Of a DNA stretch of 64,000 bases, positions 27,106 through 37,202 are shown in pieces. Origin of the DNA: Cytophagaceae bacterium (GTDB lineage Bacteria; Bacteroidota; Bacteroidia; Cytophagales; Flexibacteraceae). The stretch covers positions 22,668 to 86,667 of the forward strand of contig JAIXYP010000025.1 in NCBI GenBank assembly GCA_027490155.1, in the 5' to 3' direction. The translations under genes and the position numbers were made by a program. Numbering within the stretch: the stretch's first letter is position 1; each line of letters begins with the position of its first letter. The notes beneath the pieces are model-generated. The model was not told the origin of the DNA, made no database searches, and worked only from the letters and a program-made list of their open reading frames with translations.

Positions 27106-27585
27106 GTGCCCAGATGTTGCTGTTTGAGGTACTATGGATGGTGATATTGACAATTGACTTGGGATAGTTGATGTCGGCGGCAGGTCTTGAAACGTATGGG
27201 GCAAGCTCACAACCCAAACGGATAGGCCAACTGGCATGCAAGGAACATAATTACGACAAAAATCAGCGAGGTAAGTTTTCGGGCATAAAACGCATTAAAA
27301 TTGGTAGCCGAATGGCGTAATTGTGGCCGAAATAGCAGAAATTGCCTCAAAGGCAACCAAAAGTAAGCAGCACTATTTGTTAGGGGATGCCTGGCCCTTC
27401 TGATAGGCCCCTGCTAGGCCCGTCTTACCTAATACTTCCTTTCCATAAAGAGCCTCAACACCTATCTACCGACTTTGAATTGGCATAAAACACTACTCCA
27501 AAACAACAGTTCTTGCACACAACCATTAGCTCAGTCCCAAAGGTCGGCTGGCTTGCTGGTTGTTTTGTGGCGTCCGGCAAGGTCG
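27106..27585. other. Divergent intergenic region, 480 bp
   Basis: Lies between the glycosyltransferase (minus) and the TonB receptor (plus). It contains several GGCC-rich words near 27390-27420 but no exact promoter consensus, RNA gene or convincing hairpin. Confidence 0.5.
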
Positions 27586-30447
27586 ATGAGAAAGGCCATG
27601 TCTGGGACAATTACAGGCTTGTTGTTGCTACTAGTCAGCTATTGTGGGTTTGCACAGACGGGTACTATCAGAGGATCTGTGCGCGACGACATAACTGATC
27701 GGCCACTGATTGGGGCAACAGTGGTAGTAGACTTTAGTGGGCAAAAAAGCAACACCAACGCCTATGGCGACTTTTTGATCGGCGGTGTGCCGGTGGGCAA
27801 TGTCTCGATCACGATCTATAACCAAAAGTACAAAACCAGACGCATAGACGGACTCAGGGTCGTTGCAGGTCGGACCACAGTTGTCAATACCCACCTCAAG
27901 GAAGAGTTACTCAAGGTCAACGACTCGGTCAATGCCAAACGCTTTCAGGATACGGAGGTGGCTGTCATTACCGAGATCAAGAACTCTGAAAACTTTGCCA
28001 CAGGCATCAGTGCCGAAGAGCTGGTCCGGACACAAGACGTCGATGCAGCCCAAAGCCTCAAGCGTGTTGCTGGTGTCCTGATCAGTGATGAACGCTTTGT
28101 CGTGATCCGGGGGCTGAACGAGCGCTATAACCAAGTGTTAATCAATGATGTGCCAGCCCCGAGTAGCGAGATTGACTCTCGGGCTTTTAGTTTTGACGTA
28201 GTGCCAACACCGCTCATTGACCGGCTAATGGTTTACAAAAGTGGATCTGCGGACCTGCCTGGCGACTTTGCTGGCGGCATCGTCAAGATCTACACCAAAG
28301 ACATCCCGGACAGCAACCGATGGTATTTCGGTTTGGCCTCTAGCTTTCGGCAACAAACCACCCTCAGGACAGCCGAGCGATACCAAGGTGGCGCAACAGA
28401 CTTCCTTGGTTATGACGACGGTACGCGGAGCTTCGTGAACCTATTGCCAGAACGGCTGCCAGACCTCGTCTTTGTGCCAGGGAAGATCGATAGGACAACA
28501 GCAAGAGAACGCAGTACTAGGGTCAATGGTGTCTGGAATACGGACGAGTGGCGGGCCTTGCCTGACTTTAGGTTCAACTTAGGTTATACTGGTAAGTTCC
28601 ATGTTGGCAAATCGTTGATTGGCCACCTGACCATGCTGGACTACCAAAACACGAACCAGATTCTGGAAACGACCCGCAATCGGTTCACAGGCAACAGCAG
28701 CACCCCGCGTATAGACACTGTATTTAGACAAACTGACCAAAGCTATGCCTCCGAAATCCGGGTAGGTGGCATCCAGAACTGGACCTTTGCGATCAACAAC
28801 CGCAACAAGGTAGAGCTCAAGAACCTACTCAACATCATCACGACGGACAACACAACCCTCCGGCGCGAGTATGACTTCGGCGGCGCCAAAAAACCCTTGC
28901 GCGAGTGGAATGCCTACCAATTGCAGTACGAACGTCGGTTGGTCTATAGTGGGCAGCTGGCCGGCACACACTATGTGAGCAGCAACACACAGTTTAAATG
29001 GACGGCTGGCTATGGCCTCACGAACCGCAACGAGCCAAACACCCGCCGGTTCCGGCATTATAGACCACCTTACACCTACAGTCCGCAACGCAGTGATTAT
29101 CTGGGTCTCTTGGCCCGGACGGACTCGATGCCGAACTACCGCAATGCCTCCCATTTCTACTCTGACCTTAACGAACGGGTAATTTCGGCTAGTGCCCACC
29201 TAGACCAAGTGCTCAACCCACTGGCAGAGGACAATAAACAGATCAAACTATCTGTCGGCGGCTTTGTCGAGCGGAAAAGTAGAGATTTTAGTGCACGGCT
29301 GTTCGCCTACGAGCCAACTACATACCGCAACCGCAACGGTTCGCGATTGTACCAACGCCAAATCGATACGCTAAGTTGGCCTGAGCCCTTCTTCGGCGCA
29401 CAGATCAATGACACGGTCGGCTTAGTGGTAAATGAGAAGACACAGCCCACTGACAAGTACGAAGCAAGTAATATGCTGTTTGCGGGCTTTGCCTCGATTT
29501 TCTATCCGATCACGACTAGCCTGTCTATACGCGCTGGCCTTCGTTACGAAGTCAACAACCAATCTGTTACAACTGGGGGTAAAACGATAGATGTTCCGCT
29601 GACGTCTCCGCTGCCGTCGTTCCACCTGACGTATGACTTTAATGATCAGGCCCTATTGCGGCTAGCCTACAATGGCTCGGTCATCAGGCCTGCGCTAGGC
29701 GAGCTGGCCCCCTTCACTGGGTATGACTTTCAGTTTGATGCTTACCGGACAGGCAACACAGACCTCAAGACGACCAGTGTCCAGAACTTTGATGCCCGTA
29801 TCGAGCTCTATCCCACGCGCTATGACATCATTACCTTTGGTGGGTTCTACAAAACGTTTGACAAGCCGATCGAGCTGGTGATGGACAGCACCCAGTATGT
29901 TACCCAGATGCAATTCATCAACAGTAAAAGTGCGTACCAATGGGGGGTTGAGCTGGAGTTGAGGCGCAGCTTTAAGGATATCTTCAAAGATCCGTTTCTG
30001 CGGTGTTTGTCCATCAGTGGCAACCTGACTTTTACTGGCAGCCAAGTGACGGTCACCGATCAACAAGAGGTCTTGGGGCTGGATAACAAAAGGCCACTAT
30101 TGGGCCAAAGCCCATATAGCGCCAATTTTGGGCTTTATTACATCAATGCTAAGCAACGGGCGCAAGTCAACCTAATGTACAACGTCTTTGGGCCAAGGGT
30201 TTGGGCTGTGGGCAACTCGATCCACCCGACGGTATATGAGATGTCCCGTCATGTCCTGAACCTGAACATAACCAAGGAAATCGGTAAGTATTACGAAGCC
30301 CGTATGTCGATCCAGGATCTGCTCAATATGCCTTATCGGCTAGTGCAGGACGACTCGCGCAATGGCAACCCAGACTATAGCAAAAGCATCATCAGTAACT
30401 ACCGCCGTGGCACCTTGGTCACGGTCGGAATCCTGATGCGACTATAA
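27586..30447 (+). CDS. TonB-dependent outer membrane receptor with carboxypeptidase-like N-domain
   Basis: The start at 27586 (27598 also possible) gives 953 residues and opens on a signal peptide (MSGTITGLLLLLVSYCGFAQ). The longer frame begins with TTG and adds 37 residues without signal character. A carboxypeptidase regulatory-like domain (GTIRGSVRDDITDRPLIGATVVV) is followed by the plug (LVRTQDVDAAQSLKRVAGVL, FVVIRGLNERYNQVLINDV) and a 22-strand-type barrel ending in the typical aromatic C-terminus. It lacks the VVVGYGT box of SusC and has no SusD next to it, so it is a general TonB receptor, for iron chelates, peptides or other ligands. The substrate is unknown. Confidence 0.88.
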   Translation: MRKAMSGTITGLLLLLVSYCGFAQTGTIRGSVRDDITDRPLIGATVVVDFSGQKSNTNAYGDFLIGGVPVGNVSITIYNQKYKTRRIDGLRVVAGRTTVVNTHLKEELLKVNDSVNAKRFQDTEVAVITEIKNSENFATGISAEELVRTQDVDAAQSLKRVAGVLISDERFVVIRGLNERYNQVLINDVPAPSSEIDSRAFSFDVVPTPLIDRLMVYKSGSADLPGDFAGGIVKIYTKDIPDSNRWYFGLASSFRQQTTLRTAERYQGGATDFLGYDDGTRSFVNLLPERLPDLVFVPGKIDRTTARERSTRVNGVWNTDEWRALPDFRFNLGYTGKFHVGKSLIGHLTMLDYQNTNQILETTRNRFTGNSSTPRIDTVFRQTDQSYASEIRVGGIQNWTFAINNRNKVELKNLLNIITTDNTTLRREYDFGGAKKPLREWNAYQLQYERRLVYSGQLAGTHYVSSNTQFKWTAGYGLTNRNEPNTRRFRHYRPPYTYSPQRSDYLGLLARTDSMPNYRNASHFYSDLNERVISASAHLDQVLNPLAEDNKQIKLSVGGFVERKSRDFSARLFAYEPTTYRNRNGSRLYQRQIDTLSWPEPFFGAQINDTVGLVVNEKTQPTDKYEASNMLFAGFASIFYPITTSLSIRAGLRYEVNNQSVTTGGKTIDVPLTSPLPSFHLTYDFNDQALLRLAYNGSVIRPALGELAPFTGYDFQFDAYRTGNTDLKTTSVQNFDARIELYPTRYDIITFGGFYKTFDKPIELVMDSTQYVTQMQFINSKSAYQWGVELELRRSFKDIFKDPFLRCLSISGNLTFTGSQVTVTDQQEVLGLDNKRPLLGQSPYSANFGLYYINAKQRAQVNLMYNVFGPRVWAVGNSIHPTVYEMSRHVLNLNITKEIGKYYEARMSIQDLLNMPYRLVQDDSRNGNPDYSKSIISNYRRGTLVTVGILMRL

Positions 30448-30545
30448 AGCTGATTGAGATAACCAATTAGGCGAAGTCCCTTTAAAGCGAAAGCAAAGCT
30501 TTCAGCATCAGAATAGGCGTATTAACCAAACTGCAACATTGCGAC

Positions 30546-31952
30546 CTAAAATCCGTCAATCATGACGTTGAGGGTGCCGATGGCAGTGATCATACTCTGG
30601 ACGCCTTGCTCTGTAACACGGAGCTGGTCTGGGCGAAAATGATCTAGCTTGCCTTTGAGTACGACCCCATTGGCAACAGTCTTGTTAAGGTTCTGGTCGA
30701 TCAGGCGGCGGGCTTCGTCCAGTTGATCCTTGACACTGACCTTGAAGTAAGGATTCATCATCGAGACAAACTTGCCATGAGCAAGCCAATCAGCCGTTTT
30801 TGCCAAGGTACTTTTGGTGTCAAGGCTATAGTCTAGGTCATCGATCACAAGCTGGTTGTTCGTAGCGTCAAAGTTGGGCTTGCCGGTCAGGAATATTTTG
30901 CCAGAAACAGTGCCCACTAGGTCCACCGCAACGATCAGCTTGTTGTCCTGCCCATAAATTTCGAGGGCAGTAATGGTGACTTTGCGTTTGCCTTCTTCGA
31001 ACGTTTTGCCAACGGCGAGGCCAGCAGCAATGTCCTTGAGGGTAGCAAAGCTGACAACGTTCATGAGGGAAACTTGGAAACGCTCGTTGATGGACGGTAC
31101 AGTCTTGAGAGGAGGTAACTTGGTGTTGACATCTGCGGCAGGGCGTATGCCAACTGTACTTTCTGTGATGGCTTTGAGACCTAAGGACATCCGGAGATTG
31201 GTACCCTTCGTGGCCAAGGGTGTCATGATGATCTCTTCTGGTTTGATCTTGAGCCAAGCCTTGTAGTCCTTGTTGACCAAGAAGGGTTCCTGAATCTCGT
31301 TCCAGGCCTTTTGGACATATGGTTTTAGGTTGAGGTTCTGTTTTACCTCGTCATCCAGCAATTTGGCCACTGTTGGCAGCTGGCTATCCAATATCTTTTC
31401 GACGACGGAAGTGATCGGGATCTCGAAACCACCTAGTTTGATGACTGGCTTGCTTACCCAGCTATAGCCATTGGCGACGGTGGTAGTGCTGACAGCCCAT
31501 GTGGGCCCGACGGCGACCTTGGTGGCAAAGTTGAGGTCTATGTCAAAGTTAGTGTCTTCGTACTTGCCTAGGACGATGCCAAACTTTTCGACCTTCCAGC
31601 CGGCTTTGACATAGATGGAAACCGGGACCCGAAAGCTGATGGCGCCATTGGTGCTTGTGACACCAATATTGGTCCGTTTCCGGACTTGGACGATGAGGTT
31701 ATCCCCGCCGTTATTCTCTAGCGAATTATCCTCATAAATGGTAGTAGCCACCTTAGCATTCAGCTGCCGTTCAATCTCCTGGATGGAAAGCTCTATCGGG
31801 ATATTGAAGACCGATGGCTCGGTAACCTTGGTCAGCTGGGTGACGTAGGAAGCTGCAGGAGCAGTTGGCTTAACGGTGTTGCAACCCGTAAGGGCCAATA
31901 TGGCACCCAGCACAACGATGGTTGTGGTTTTGAATCCGACTATGATCGACAT
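30546..31952 (-). CDS. DUF4403 family lipoprotein
   Basis: This 468-residue lipoprotein has the signal TIVVLGAILALTGC (acylated Cys 24). The mature N-terminus contains PSVFNIPIELSIQEIERQLN, the conserved start of DUF4403. The protein continues with repeated amphipathic beta-strands and a two-fold similarity between halves, as in lipid-binding SMP/BPI-like tunnels. Family function is not established; a periplasmic or outer-membrane role is inferred from the lipobox. It is convergent with the TonB receptor (99-bp gap holding a small hairpin). Confidence 0.85.
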   Translation of the reverse strand: MSIIVGFKTTTIVVLGAILALTGCNTVKPTAPAASYVTQLTKVTEPSVFNIPIELSIQEIERQLNAKVATTIYEDNSLENNGGDNLIVQVRKRTNIGVTSTNGAISFRVPVSIYVKAGWKVEKFGIVLGKYEDTNFDIDLNFATKVAVGPTWAVSTTTVANGYSWVSKPVIKLGGFEIPITSVVEKILDSQLPTVAKLLDDEVKQNLNLKPYVQKAWNEIQEPFLVNKDYKAWLKIKPEEIIMTPLATKGTNLRMSLGLKAITESTVGIRPAADVNTKLPPLKTVPSINERFQVSLMNVVSFATLKDIAAGLAVGKTFEEGKRKVTITALEIYGQDNKLIVAVDLVGTVSGKIFLTGKPNFDATNNQLVIDDLDYSLDTKSTLAKTADWLAHGKFVSMMNPYFKVSVKDQLDEARRLIDQNLNKTVANGVVLKGKLDHFRPDQLRVTEQGVQSMITAIGTLNVMIDGF

Positions 31953-32072
31953 GAATATCCGCTTCGATTAGGAAGCCAGCAAGCTGCACAATGGGGATGC
32001 GCTGCTGGCAATGAGGCCGCAAAACTAACCCTAAATCATGAAATCGGGTTCGGAGCCAAGTCCAAAATCTGG

Positions 32073-33464
32073 CTAGACCTTTAAGGACTCTGGCTTGAGC
32101 GATTGCTGGAGCTTGAGGAGGTTGTTACTGATATCCTCTTGGTTTTCGGATGTGCGTGCGAGGCGGTTCATCTGGCGCAGGAAGCCATTATAATAGTAAA
32201 TGAAGACAAAAACAGGCCAAAAAGCCATGCCAATAAAGGCAACAATACCCGGCAGATCCCCACCACGAAGGAGTGGGATGGTACTCGATATAATCATCCC
32301 CTTGATGATATACTGCACCTCAGACCCGTAGGAAGTACTGAACTGGAAGAGCTTCAGGATCAGGAAGGCATACAAAAAGCTAAAGAAAATGATACCAATG
32401 AGCCCCCCTTCTGCATAAAAGGACCCATAGAGGCTGGGCGAGATACCGACAGTACTACCTTCCATGTTATCGTTAAGGCCTAGCTTATTGATGTAACTGC
32501 CAAGTGGTTTGCCAGGCCACCAACTACGGGGAATGGGGCGCAAAAGGATCTCGATATGCTCCATGCCAGTCGCGTAGGGCAGGTAATTAGGATAGACCTG
32601 CATGATCATCATCATACCGTCGAGCATGTTTTGGTCCTCGCCACTCTGGAGGCGCTCTTGCGCCGCCTCGATGATTTTTTCTGGGTCGCTGGACAAGCTA
32701 AGCTTGCCCATCCGGAGTACCCCAACGAAGCTAAAGAACAGGACAACTGCATAGCCTCCGAGGCCAAATAGGATGAATTTTTTGGTTGGTTTATATGTCT
32801 TGGTAAAGATAATCGCAACCCCTACGATCCAGCTCAGGAACCGAAAGCGGTTGTTGATGTCATAGGTGTAGATACCTGCTAGGACAATGAGGGTGTAGAA
32901 CAACCACTTCATCATGACATCTTTGCCCTTGGTCAGGTTCCGTGCGGCCAGGAACATCAACAAAATCATGCCCGAAAGCGCAAAACCAAAGTAATAGGCG
33001 TAAGATTGGCCATAAGCCAAAGAGGTACCCTCGGAGGCGGACGTCAGGACAGCGCCCAACAAGACAATGGTTAGGATGAAAATGATAATGAACGAGCCCA
33101 GGATGATGGTCTGGTTCTTTTGCAGAAAAACCCTCAGCAGGTCGTCAGTATCACGTTTGACTGCTCGTGGCTTGCTAGACAAGGATAGCAATATATAAGA
33201 CCCACAAAAAACAGCCGTTCCTGTCAGGAGGTAGTTCAGAGCTTGGTAGGCGATGTCATCGGTCATCGAGAAAATGTTCCGGGCATAGGCCACATAAACG
33301 TACTTGGTGGTGCCTGCCATGATCTTGTCATAGCGGCTGAGGCAAGACGAATAGAAGAAAAGGAGGATAACCGCAAGATACTCATCATTCTTGCTGAAAA
33401 AGTAAATCAGCGAGACCCCTGAAAGGATGTAAAAAATGATCGTAACGGTTGAAGAATCTGCCAT
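32073..33464 (-). CDS. Oligosaccharide repeat-unit polymerase (Wzy/O-antigen polymerase-like)
   Basis: This 463-residue inner-membrane protein has about ten to twelve hydrophobic segments and one large periplasmic loop (about 280-370) containing PIPRSWWPGKPLGSYINKLG and GISPSLYGSFYAEGGLIG. That PRSWWP...G...GEGG-like pattern is shared by O-antigen polymerases, which join undecaprenyl-linked repeat units at the periplasmic face. It lies 39 bp downstream of a glycosyltransferase on the same strand, which fits a surface polysaccharide pathway. No flippase (Wzx) gene is in the window. Confidence 0.82.
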   Translation of the reverse strand: MADSSTVTIIFYILSGVSLIYFFSKNDEYLAVILLFFYSSCLSRYDKIMAGTTKYVYVAYARNIFSMTDDIAYQALNYLLTGTAVFCGSYILLSLSSKPRAVKRDTDDLLRVFLQKNQTIILGSFIIIFILTIVLLGAVLTSASEGTSLAYGQSYAYYFGFALSGMILLMFLAARNLTKGKDVMMKWLFYTLIVLAGIYTYDINNRFRFLSWIVGVAIIFTKTYKPTKKFILFGLGGYAVVLFFSFVGVLRMGKLSLSSDPEKIIEAAQERLQSGEDQNMLDGMMMIMQVYPNYLPYATGMEHIEILLRPIPRSWWPGKPLGSYINKLGLNDNMEGSTVGISPSLYGSFYAEGGLIGIIFFSFLYAFLILKLFQFSTSYGSEVQYIIKGMIISSTIPLLRGGDLPGIVAFIGMAFWPVFVFIYYYNGFLRQMNRLARTSENQEDISNNLLKLQQSLKPESLKV

Positions 33465-33503
33465 AGCAATGCGTAGAGCAATTAAGCAAAAACGAGTGAG
33501 GAC

Positions 33504-34814
33504 CTAGGCTGAAAAGCGGCCCTCAACGAGCTTTTGCAGGTTTGCTGCATAGACCTGCCACGTAAAGTTAAGCACACTTTGGCGTGCGGCGGCACTCATG
33601 GCCCAATAATCTTGGTCCGAGAGCTGGCGTAGATGTGCAATGGCATGTGCCACGGCTTGGCTATCGCGTATTGGTACGATGTAGCCAGATTGCTGATGGG
33701 TGATGACGTCTGGCCCCATACTATGGGATGTCGTGATGACAGGCAAGCCCGCTGCCATGGCCTCGACGATGACTAAACCAAAACCCTCGAAGACGGTAGG
33801 GAGGATTAAGGCATCATAGTCCTGATAGGCGCGGAACATTTCGTATTGGGACAGGCGACCATGGTGCTGGTATTCGCCTTCGTACTCCTTTAGACCCTTG
33901 CCACTGCCTTGTAGACCACCAATGATGTGCAGCTCAACCTCTCCTTTCGGGAAATTGCGCATGGCATCTAGGGCATAACGCAAACCTTTGCGTTGGGTCA
34001 GGTTGCCAGCATAAAGCAACCTTAAGGGCCTTTTGCTTATCTGGGCGTTCGGCAGTTGGTCTTTGGGGGTATAGGGGATGTGATCGAGCTCGAACCCAAG
34101 GGGCAGGAGACGGATTTTAGAGGCCGGCACGTTGTCCTCAAGCAAGGTGCTGACCGTAAACTTGCTGGCGGCCATCACGATGTCGGCATGGTGGGGCTCG
34201 TCCTCTAGCCGTTGCTGATAGTGGGGCGGGAACACCAAATTGTCGATGCTATCAGCCCATTCGGGGTGGAGTTTAGCCTCCTCGCCGAGGATGCGCTGGG
34301 CTGCTTTGACATGGGCTGTTGCGAGCTCCACAACCGCAAGTTTGTTGCTGCGCTTGGCCGCTAGTAGGCTATCATGGGCGCTACCTTGGAAACCCCAATA
34401 AGCTTCGGAAGGGCGGCCAGAGAGCAAGCCAGCCACATATTGGTCGAACTGGATGTCACGGTCATAGACGGCATCTTGCGTGGTCTGGATCTTTCCGTAG
34501 CGGCGCCGAAGATAAATCTCCTTGAGCTCGAACCGCCAGTTAGAGTCCACAAACCGACCGCCTAGGCCCTGCAAATACCGCCTGCTGAAGAATGTATTGT
34601 TGGTCCGGGTAAAGTACCGCTGGAGCCACAATGGCGCCACATAGCTGCTAGTGTAGAACTTATCTAGCAGACCAAGGCGCATTAGGCTGTTCGCGAGGTG
34701 GTAACTATGCTGCTTGCCAGCGTGCGATACAGTTATTTTCAAAACCTGGGGTGTCAGGCAGACAGTGCTGATTTGCTGCTTGCTTGCTCTGCAAAATTGC
34801 GGACTCTTGGCCAC
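33504..34814 (-). CDS. Glycosyltransferase family 4 type
   Basis: This 436-residue GT-B enzyme has a C-terminal domain with LLYAGNLTQRKGLRYALDAM, ELHIIGGLQGSG and the E-x7-E motif in PTVFEGFGLVIVEAMAAGLP, typical of GT4 retaining transferases. The N-terminal domain has KITVSHAGKQHSYHLANSL near the start. The 27 residues before this are unusual, and a start further in cannot be excluded. It is translated just ahead of the polymerase gene. Substrate unknown. Confidence 0.85.
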   Translation of the reverse strand: MAKSPQFCRASKQQISTVCLTPQVLKITVSHAGKQHSYHLANSLMRLGLLDKFYTSSYVAPLWLQRYFTRTNNTFFSRRYLQGLGGRFVDSNWRFELKEIYLRRRYGKIQTTQDAVYDRDIQFDQYVAGLLSGRPSEAYWGFQGSAHDSLLAAKRSNKLAVVELATAHVKAAQRILGEEAKLHPEWADSIDNLVFPPHYQQRLEDEPHHADIVMAASKFTVSTLLEDNVPASKIRLLPLGFELDHIPYTPKDQLPNAQISKRPLRLLYAGNLTQRKGLRYALDAMRNFPKGEVELHIIGGLQGSGKGLKEYEGEYQHHGRLSQYEMFRAYQDYDALILPTVFEGFGLVIVEAMAAGLPVITTSHSMGPDVITHQQSGYIVPIRDSQAVAHAIAHLRQLSDQDYWAMSAAARQSVLNFTWQVYAANLQKLVEGRFSA

Positions 34815-35277
34815 ATTGCCAAGCCCTGATTTGCCTAGTCAATATTAGGTCATGGCGGCAGCTAAGCTAGATTTTATATAATTATCTCTTGCAATATTTA
34901 GCCGCTAATGACCAAGCAATCTGGCCGAGAAATATAGGGGCGTTGAGGTTCAGAATCAGAAGTTGTAGCCGCTAATACTAACACAAGCTTGCAAGTATTA
35001 TGGCCAATTGTACAATCGCGGCATGATTAGTGGACTATATAACTTGTTGTGCGCAAAGTATTTAAGTGTGCAAGTACAATTACCCTCTCCACCCAACCTG
35101 TCAACCCCGACGCGCAACACCATAAGGTAGTTGCCACAATACTAGGCAGGTAGTACGGTCAGCCATCAGGGCTACAGTATTCCTGCAGCCCTGTTGACCA
35201 AGTAACGGCAAGCCTCGCGATAGCAAGTCTTCGTCAAGCGATAGTGCAAAAATAAATATCCCCCACTCCCCAAGATT
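34815..35277. other. Divergent intergenic region, 463 bp, with a long hairpin
   Basis: No gene is seen. AT-rich from about 34860 to 35060. A two-part stem lies at 35157-35199: GGTCA/TGACC outer and CAGGGCT/AGCCCTG inner, 13-nt loop. It may be a regulatory or small-RNA hairpin ahead of the PepSY-like gene. Confidence 0.5.
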
Positions 35278-35718
35278 ATGAAATCAAACTCGATCAAGGC
35301 CATCATGTTGGCCACAGTACTATTTATGTCGGTCTTTGCTATTGGTATGGCTTCGGCTTCACCACAAGACTGGGCCCCTGAGGCTGTCAAGGCGGCGTTC
35401 AGGAAGGACTACCCTAACGTCTCGGACCAAAATGTGGACTGGGACAAAGAAGATGGCATGTACGAAGCCCACTTCAAGGTCCAGAACGAAAAAATGATCG
35501 TGACCTACAGCCCGAACGGCGTCTTGCTCGCAACCGAAAGCGAAGTGAGCCTATCAGCAGTGCCAGAAGCCGTGATCAAATCGGTCAGGAACATGCATCC
35601 AAACAAAAAACCTACGGTATATACCAAAGTGGTCCGTGGTAACGGTGTTGTGCTTTATCGAAACAAGACAGGAGGCCACAACATGTTGTTCACGCCAGAA
35701 GGTGCAATCACGAAGTAG
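35278..35718 (+). CDS. PepSY-like periplasmic protein
   Basis: This 146-residue protein has a signal peptide (AIMLATVLFMSVFAIGMASA). The mature part, with VKAAFRKDYPNVSDQNVDWDKEDGMYEAHF and two shorter repeats of strand-helix-strand, matches the Bacteroidota PepSY-like (BLIP-like) family. Such periplasmic proteins are often linked to two-component systems or metal stress, but no such gene adjoins here. It ends in front of a strong bidirectional terminator shared with dnaJ. Confidence 0.8.
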   Translation: MKSNSIKAIMLATVLFMSVFAIGMASASPQDWAPEAVKAAFRKDYPNVSDQNVDWDKEDGMYEAHFKVQNEKMIVTYSPNGVLLATESEVSLSAVPEAVIKSVRNMHPNKKPTVYTKVVRGNGVVLYRNKTGGHNMLFTPEGAITK

Positions 35719-35802
35719 GCACTCTAGCCAAAGACCTTAGGGTTGGCATTTTGCTGATCAAATAATCAGGACCTTGGGCGTTGACGTGGCCCACTACCAA
35801 AA

Positions 35803-35843
35803 CAAACGCCTTGGCTGCATCTCGATGCGGCCAAGGCGTTTTG
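35803..35843. terminator. Bidirectional terminator between the PepSY-like gene and dnaJ
   Basis: AAACGCCTTGGC and GCCAAGGCGTTT arms with an inner GCATC/GATGC stem form one long stem-loop, with T-rich flank on the plus side and AT-rich flank on the other. It separates two convergent genes. Confidence 0.8.
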
Positions 35844-35940
35844 GTATTGTCGAACTTGTCGTTTGGGTCAGAGACTTGGTAGGATTGATTTACCAAATGG
35901 CCAATCAATCCTATCTCATTTCCATAGTGCCTGACTGGAC

Positions 35941-37098
35941 CTAGTTAAAGATGTCCCGGACCTTGTCGAAGAATGACTTGTCGGACTTGTCAGGGCGTGG
36001 GGTGAAGTTAGGCGAGTCACGCAGCTTTTCCATCAGTTTGCGCTCGTCGGCACTAAGCTCTTTGGGCGTGAAGATGTTGACGTGGATGATCTGGTCGCCC
36101 TTTTCGTGACTATTGAGGACGGGCATACCCTTGCCTTTGAGGCGGAGGATTTTGCCTGATGATGTACCGGCCTCGATCTTGATCTTGACCTTGCCACTAA
36201 TGGTCGGGATCTCGGCATAGGTACCAAGTGCGGCCTCAGGGAAGCTGAGGTGGAGCTCGTACATCAGGTGCTGGTTCTCGCGGGTGAGCTCGTCATGTGG
36301 GAGTTCCTCGATTGCGATCAGGAGATCTCCAGGCTGACCACCGCGGACGGGGACATGGCCTTTGCCGCGCATGCTGAGCTGCATACCGTCCTGGACACCA
36401 GCCGGGATGTTGGCCGTGATGATGTCGTCCTTTTCGAGACGACCTTCGCCATGGCAATGCGTACACTTGTTTTTGGGATCGATAATGCGGCCTTCGCCAC
36501 TACAGGTAGGGCAGGTGGTGGCGGTCATCATCTGGCCCAACATGGTATTCACTACTCGCTTGACTTGTCCGCTGCCATTACAGGTATTACAGGTCCGGAG
36601 GGAAGTTCCGTTTTTGGAGCCATTACCGCCACAGTGTTGGCAGCTGACGTAGCGCTTGACCTTAACGGATTTTTCGACGCCGTTAGCAATCTCTTCTAGT
36701 GTAAGCTTGAGCTTGATCCGGATGGTGCCACCTTGTCGGCCACGTTGGCCACCGCCGCCGCCGCCAAACATATCGCCAAAACCACCGCCACCAAATACGT
36801 CTCCGAAACGGCTAAAGATGTCCTCCATGTTCTCGAAGCCACCGCCACCATAGCCGCCGCCACCAGCACCACCAACGGCTTGATGACCAAAACGGTCATA
36901 CTTGGCACGTTTGTCTGCATCGCTCAGGACCTCATAGGCCTCTGCTGCCTCTTTAAATTTCTCTTCGGCAGTTGGGTCGTCAGGGTTTTTGTCGGGGTGG
37001 AACTTGATAGCCACTTGACGGTAAGCCTTTTTGAGCTCGTCGGCGGTGGCTGTCTTGCTGACGCCTAGTATTTCGTAATAATCGCGCTTGGTGGACAT
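35941..37098 (-). CDS. dnaJ: Chaperone protein DnaJ
   Basis: This 385-residue DnaJ has the full type I layout: J-domain with HPD at residues 34-36, Gly/Phe-rich region (about 75-120), four CxxCxGxG-type zinc motifs ([32 protein letters not shown], about 155-225), and C-terminal substrate domains. It stimulates DnaK ATPase in protein folding. grpE lies immediately upstream on the same strand (104 bp), while dnaK is not in the window. The run of GGG codons makes the DNA locally GC-rich. Confidence 0.97.
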   Translation of the reverse strand: MSTKRDYYEILGVSKTATADELKKAYRQVAIKFHPDKNPDDPTAEEKFKEAAEAYEVLSDADKRAKYDRFGHQAVGGAGGGGYGGGGFENMEDIFSRFGDVFGGGGFGDMFGGGGGGQRGRQGGTIRIKLKLTLEEIANGVEKSVKVKRYVSCQHCGGNGSKNGTSLRTCNTCNGSGQVKRVVNTMLGQMMTATTCPTCSGEGRIIDPKNKCTHCHGEGRLEKDDIITANIPAGVQDGMQLSMRGKGHVPVRGGQPGDLLIAIEELPHDELTRENQHLMYELHLSFPEAALGTYAEIPTISGKVKIKIEAGTSSGKILRLKGKGMPVLNSHEKGDQIIHVNIFTPKELSADERKLMEKLRDSPNFTPRPDKSDKSFFDKVRDIFN

Positions 37099-37202
37099 AT
37101 TGCCTTAAGGATAAGCATCAGACTGGCGATCTTGGAGGCTGATCGAACCAGCTTTATCAGGATCGGATGAAGTAACGGAAGGGTTTGGTACGGGACTGGG
37201 AC

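Noticed and set aside
27475..27585. TTG start for the TonB receptor
   Set aside because: The extra 37 residues precede, and do not form part of, the signal peptide.
30489..30503. Hairpin GAAAGC-AAA-GCTTTC between convergent genes
   Set aside because: Only 6-bp arms with no T-run, so it is too weak to call a terminator.
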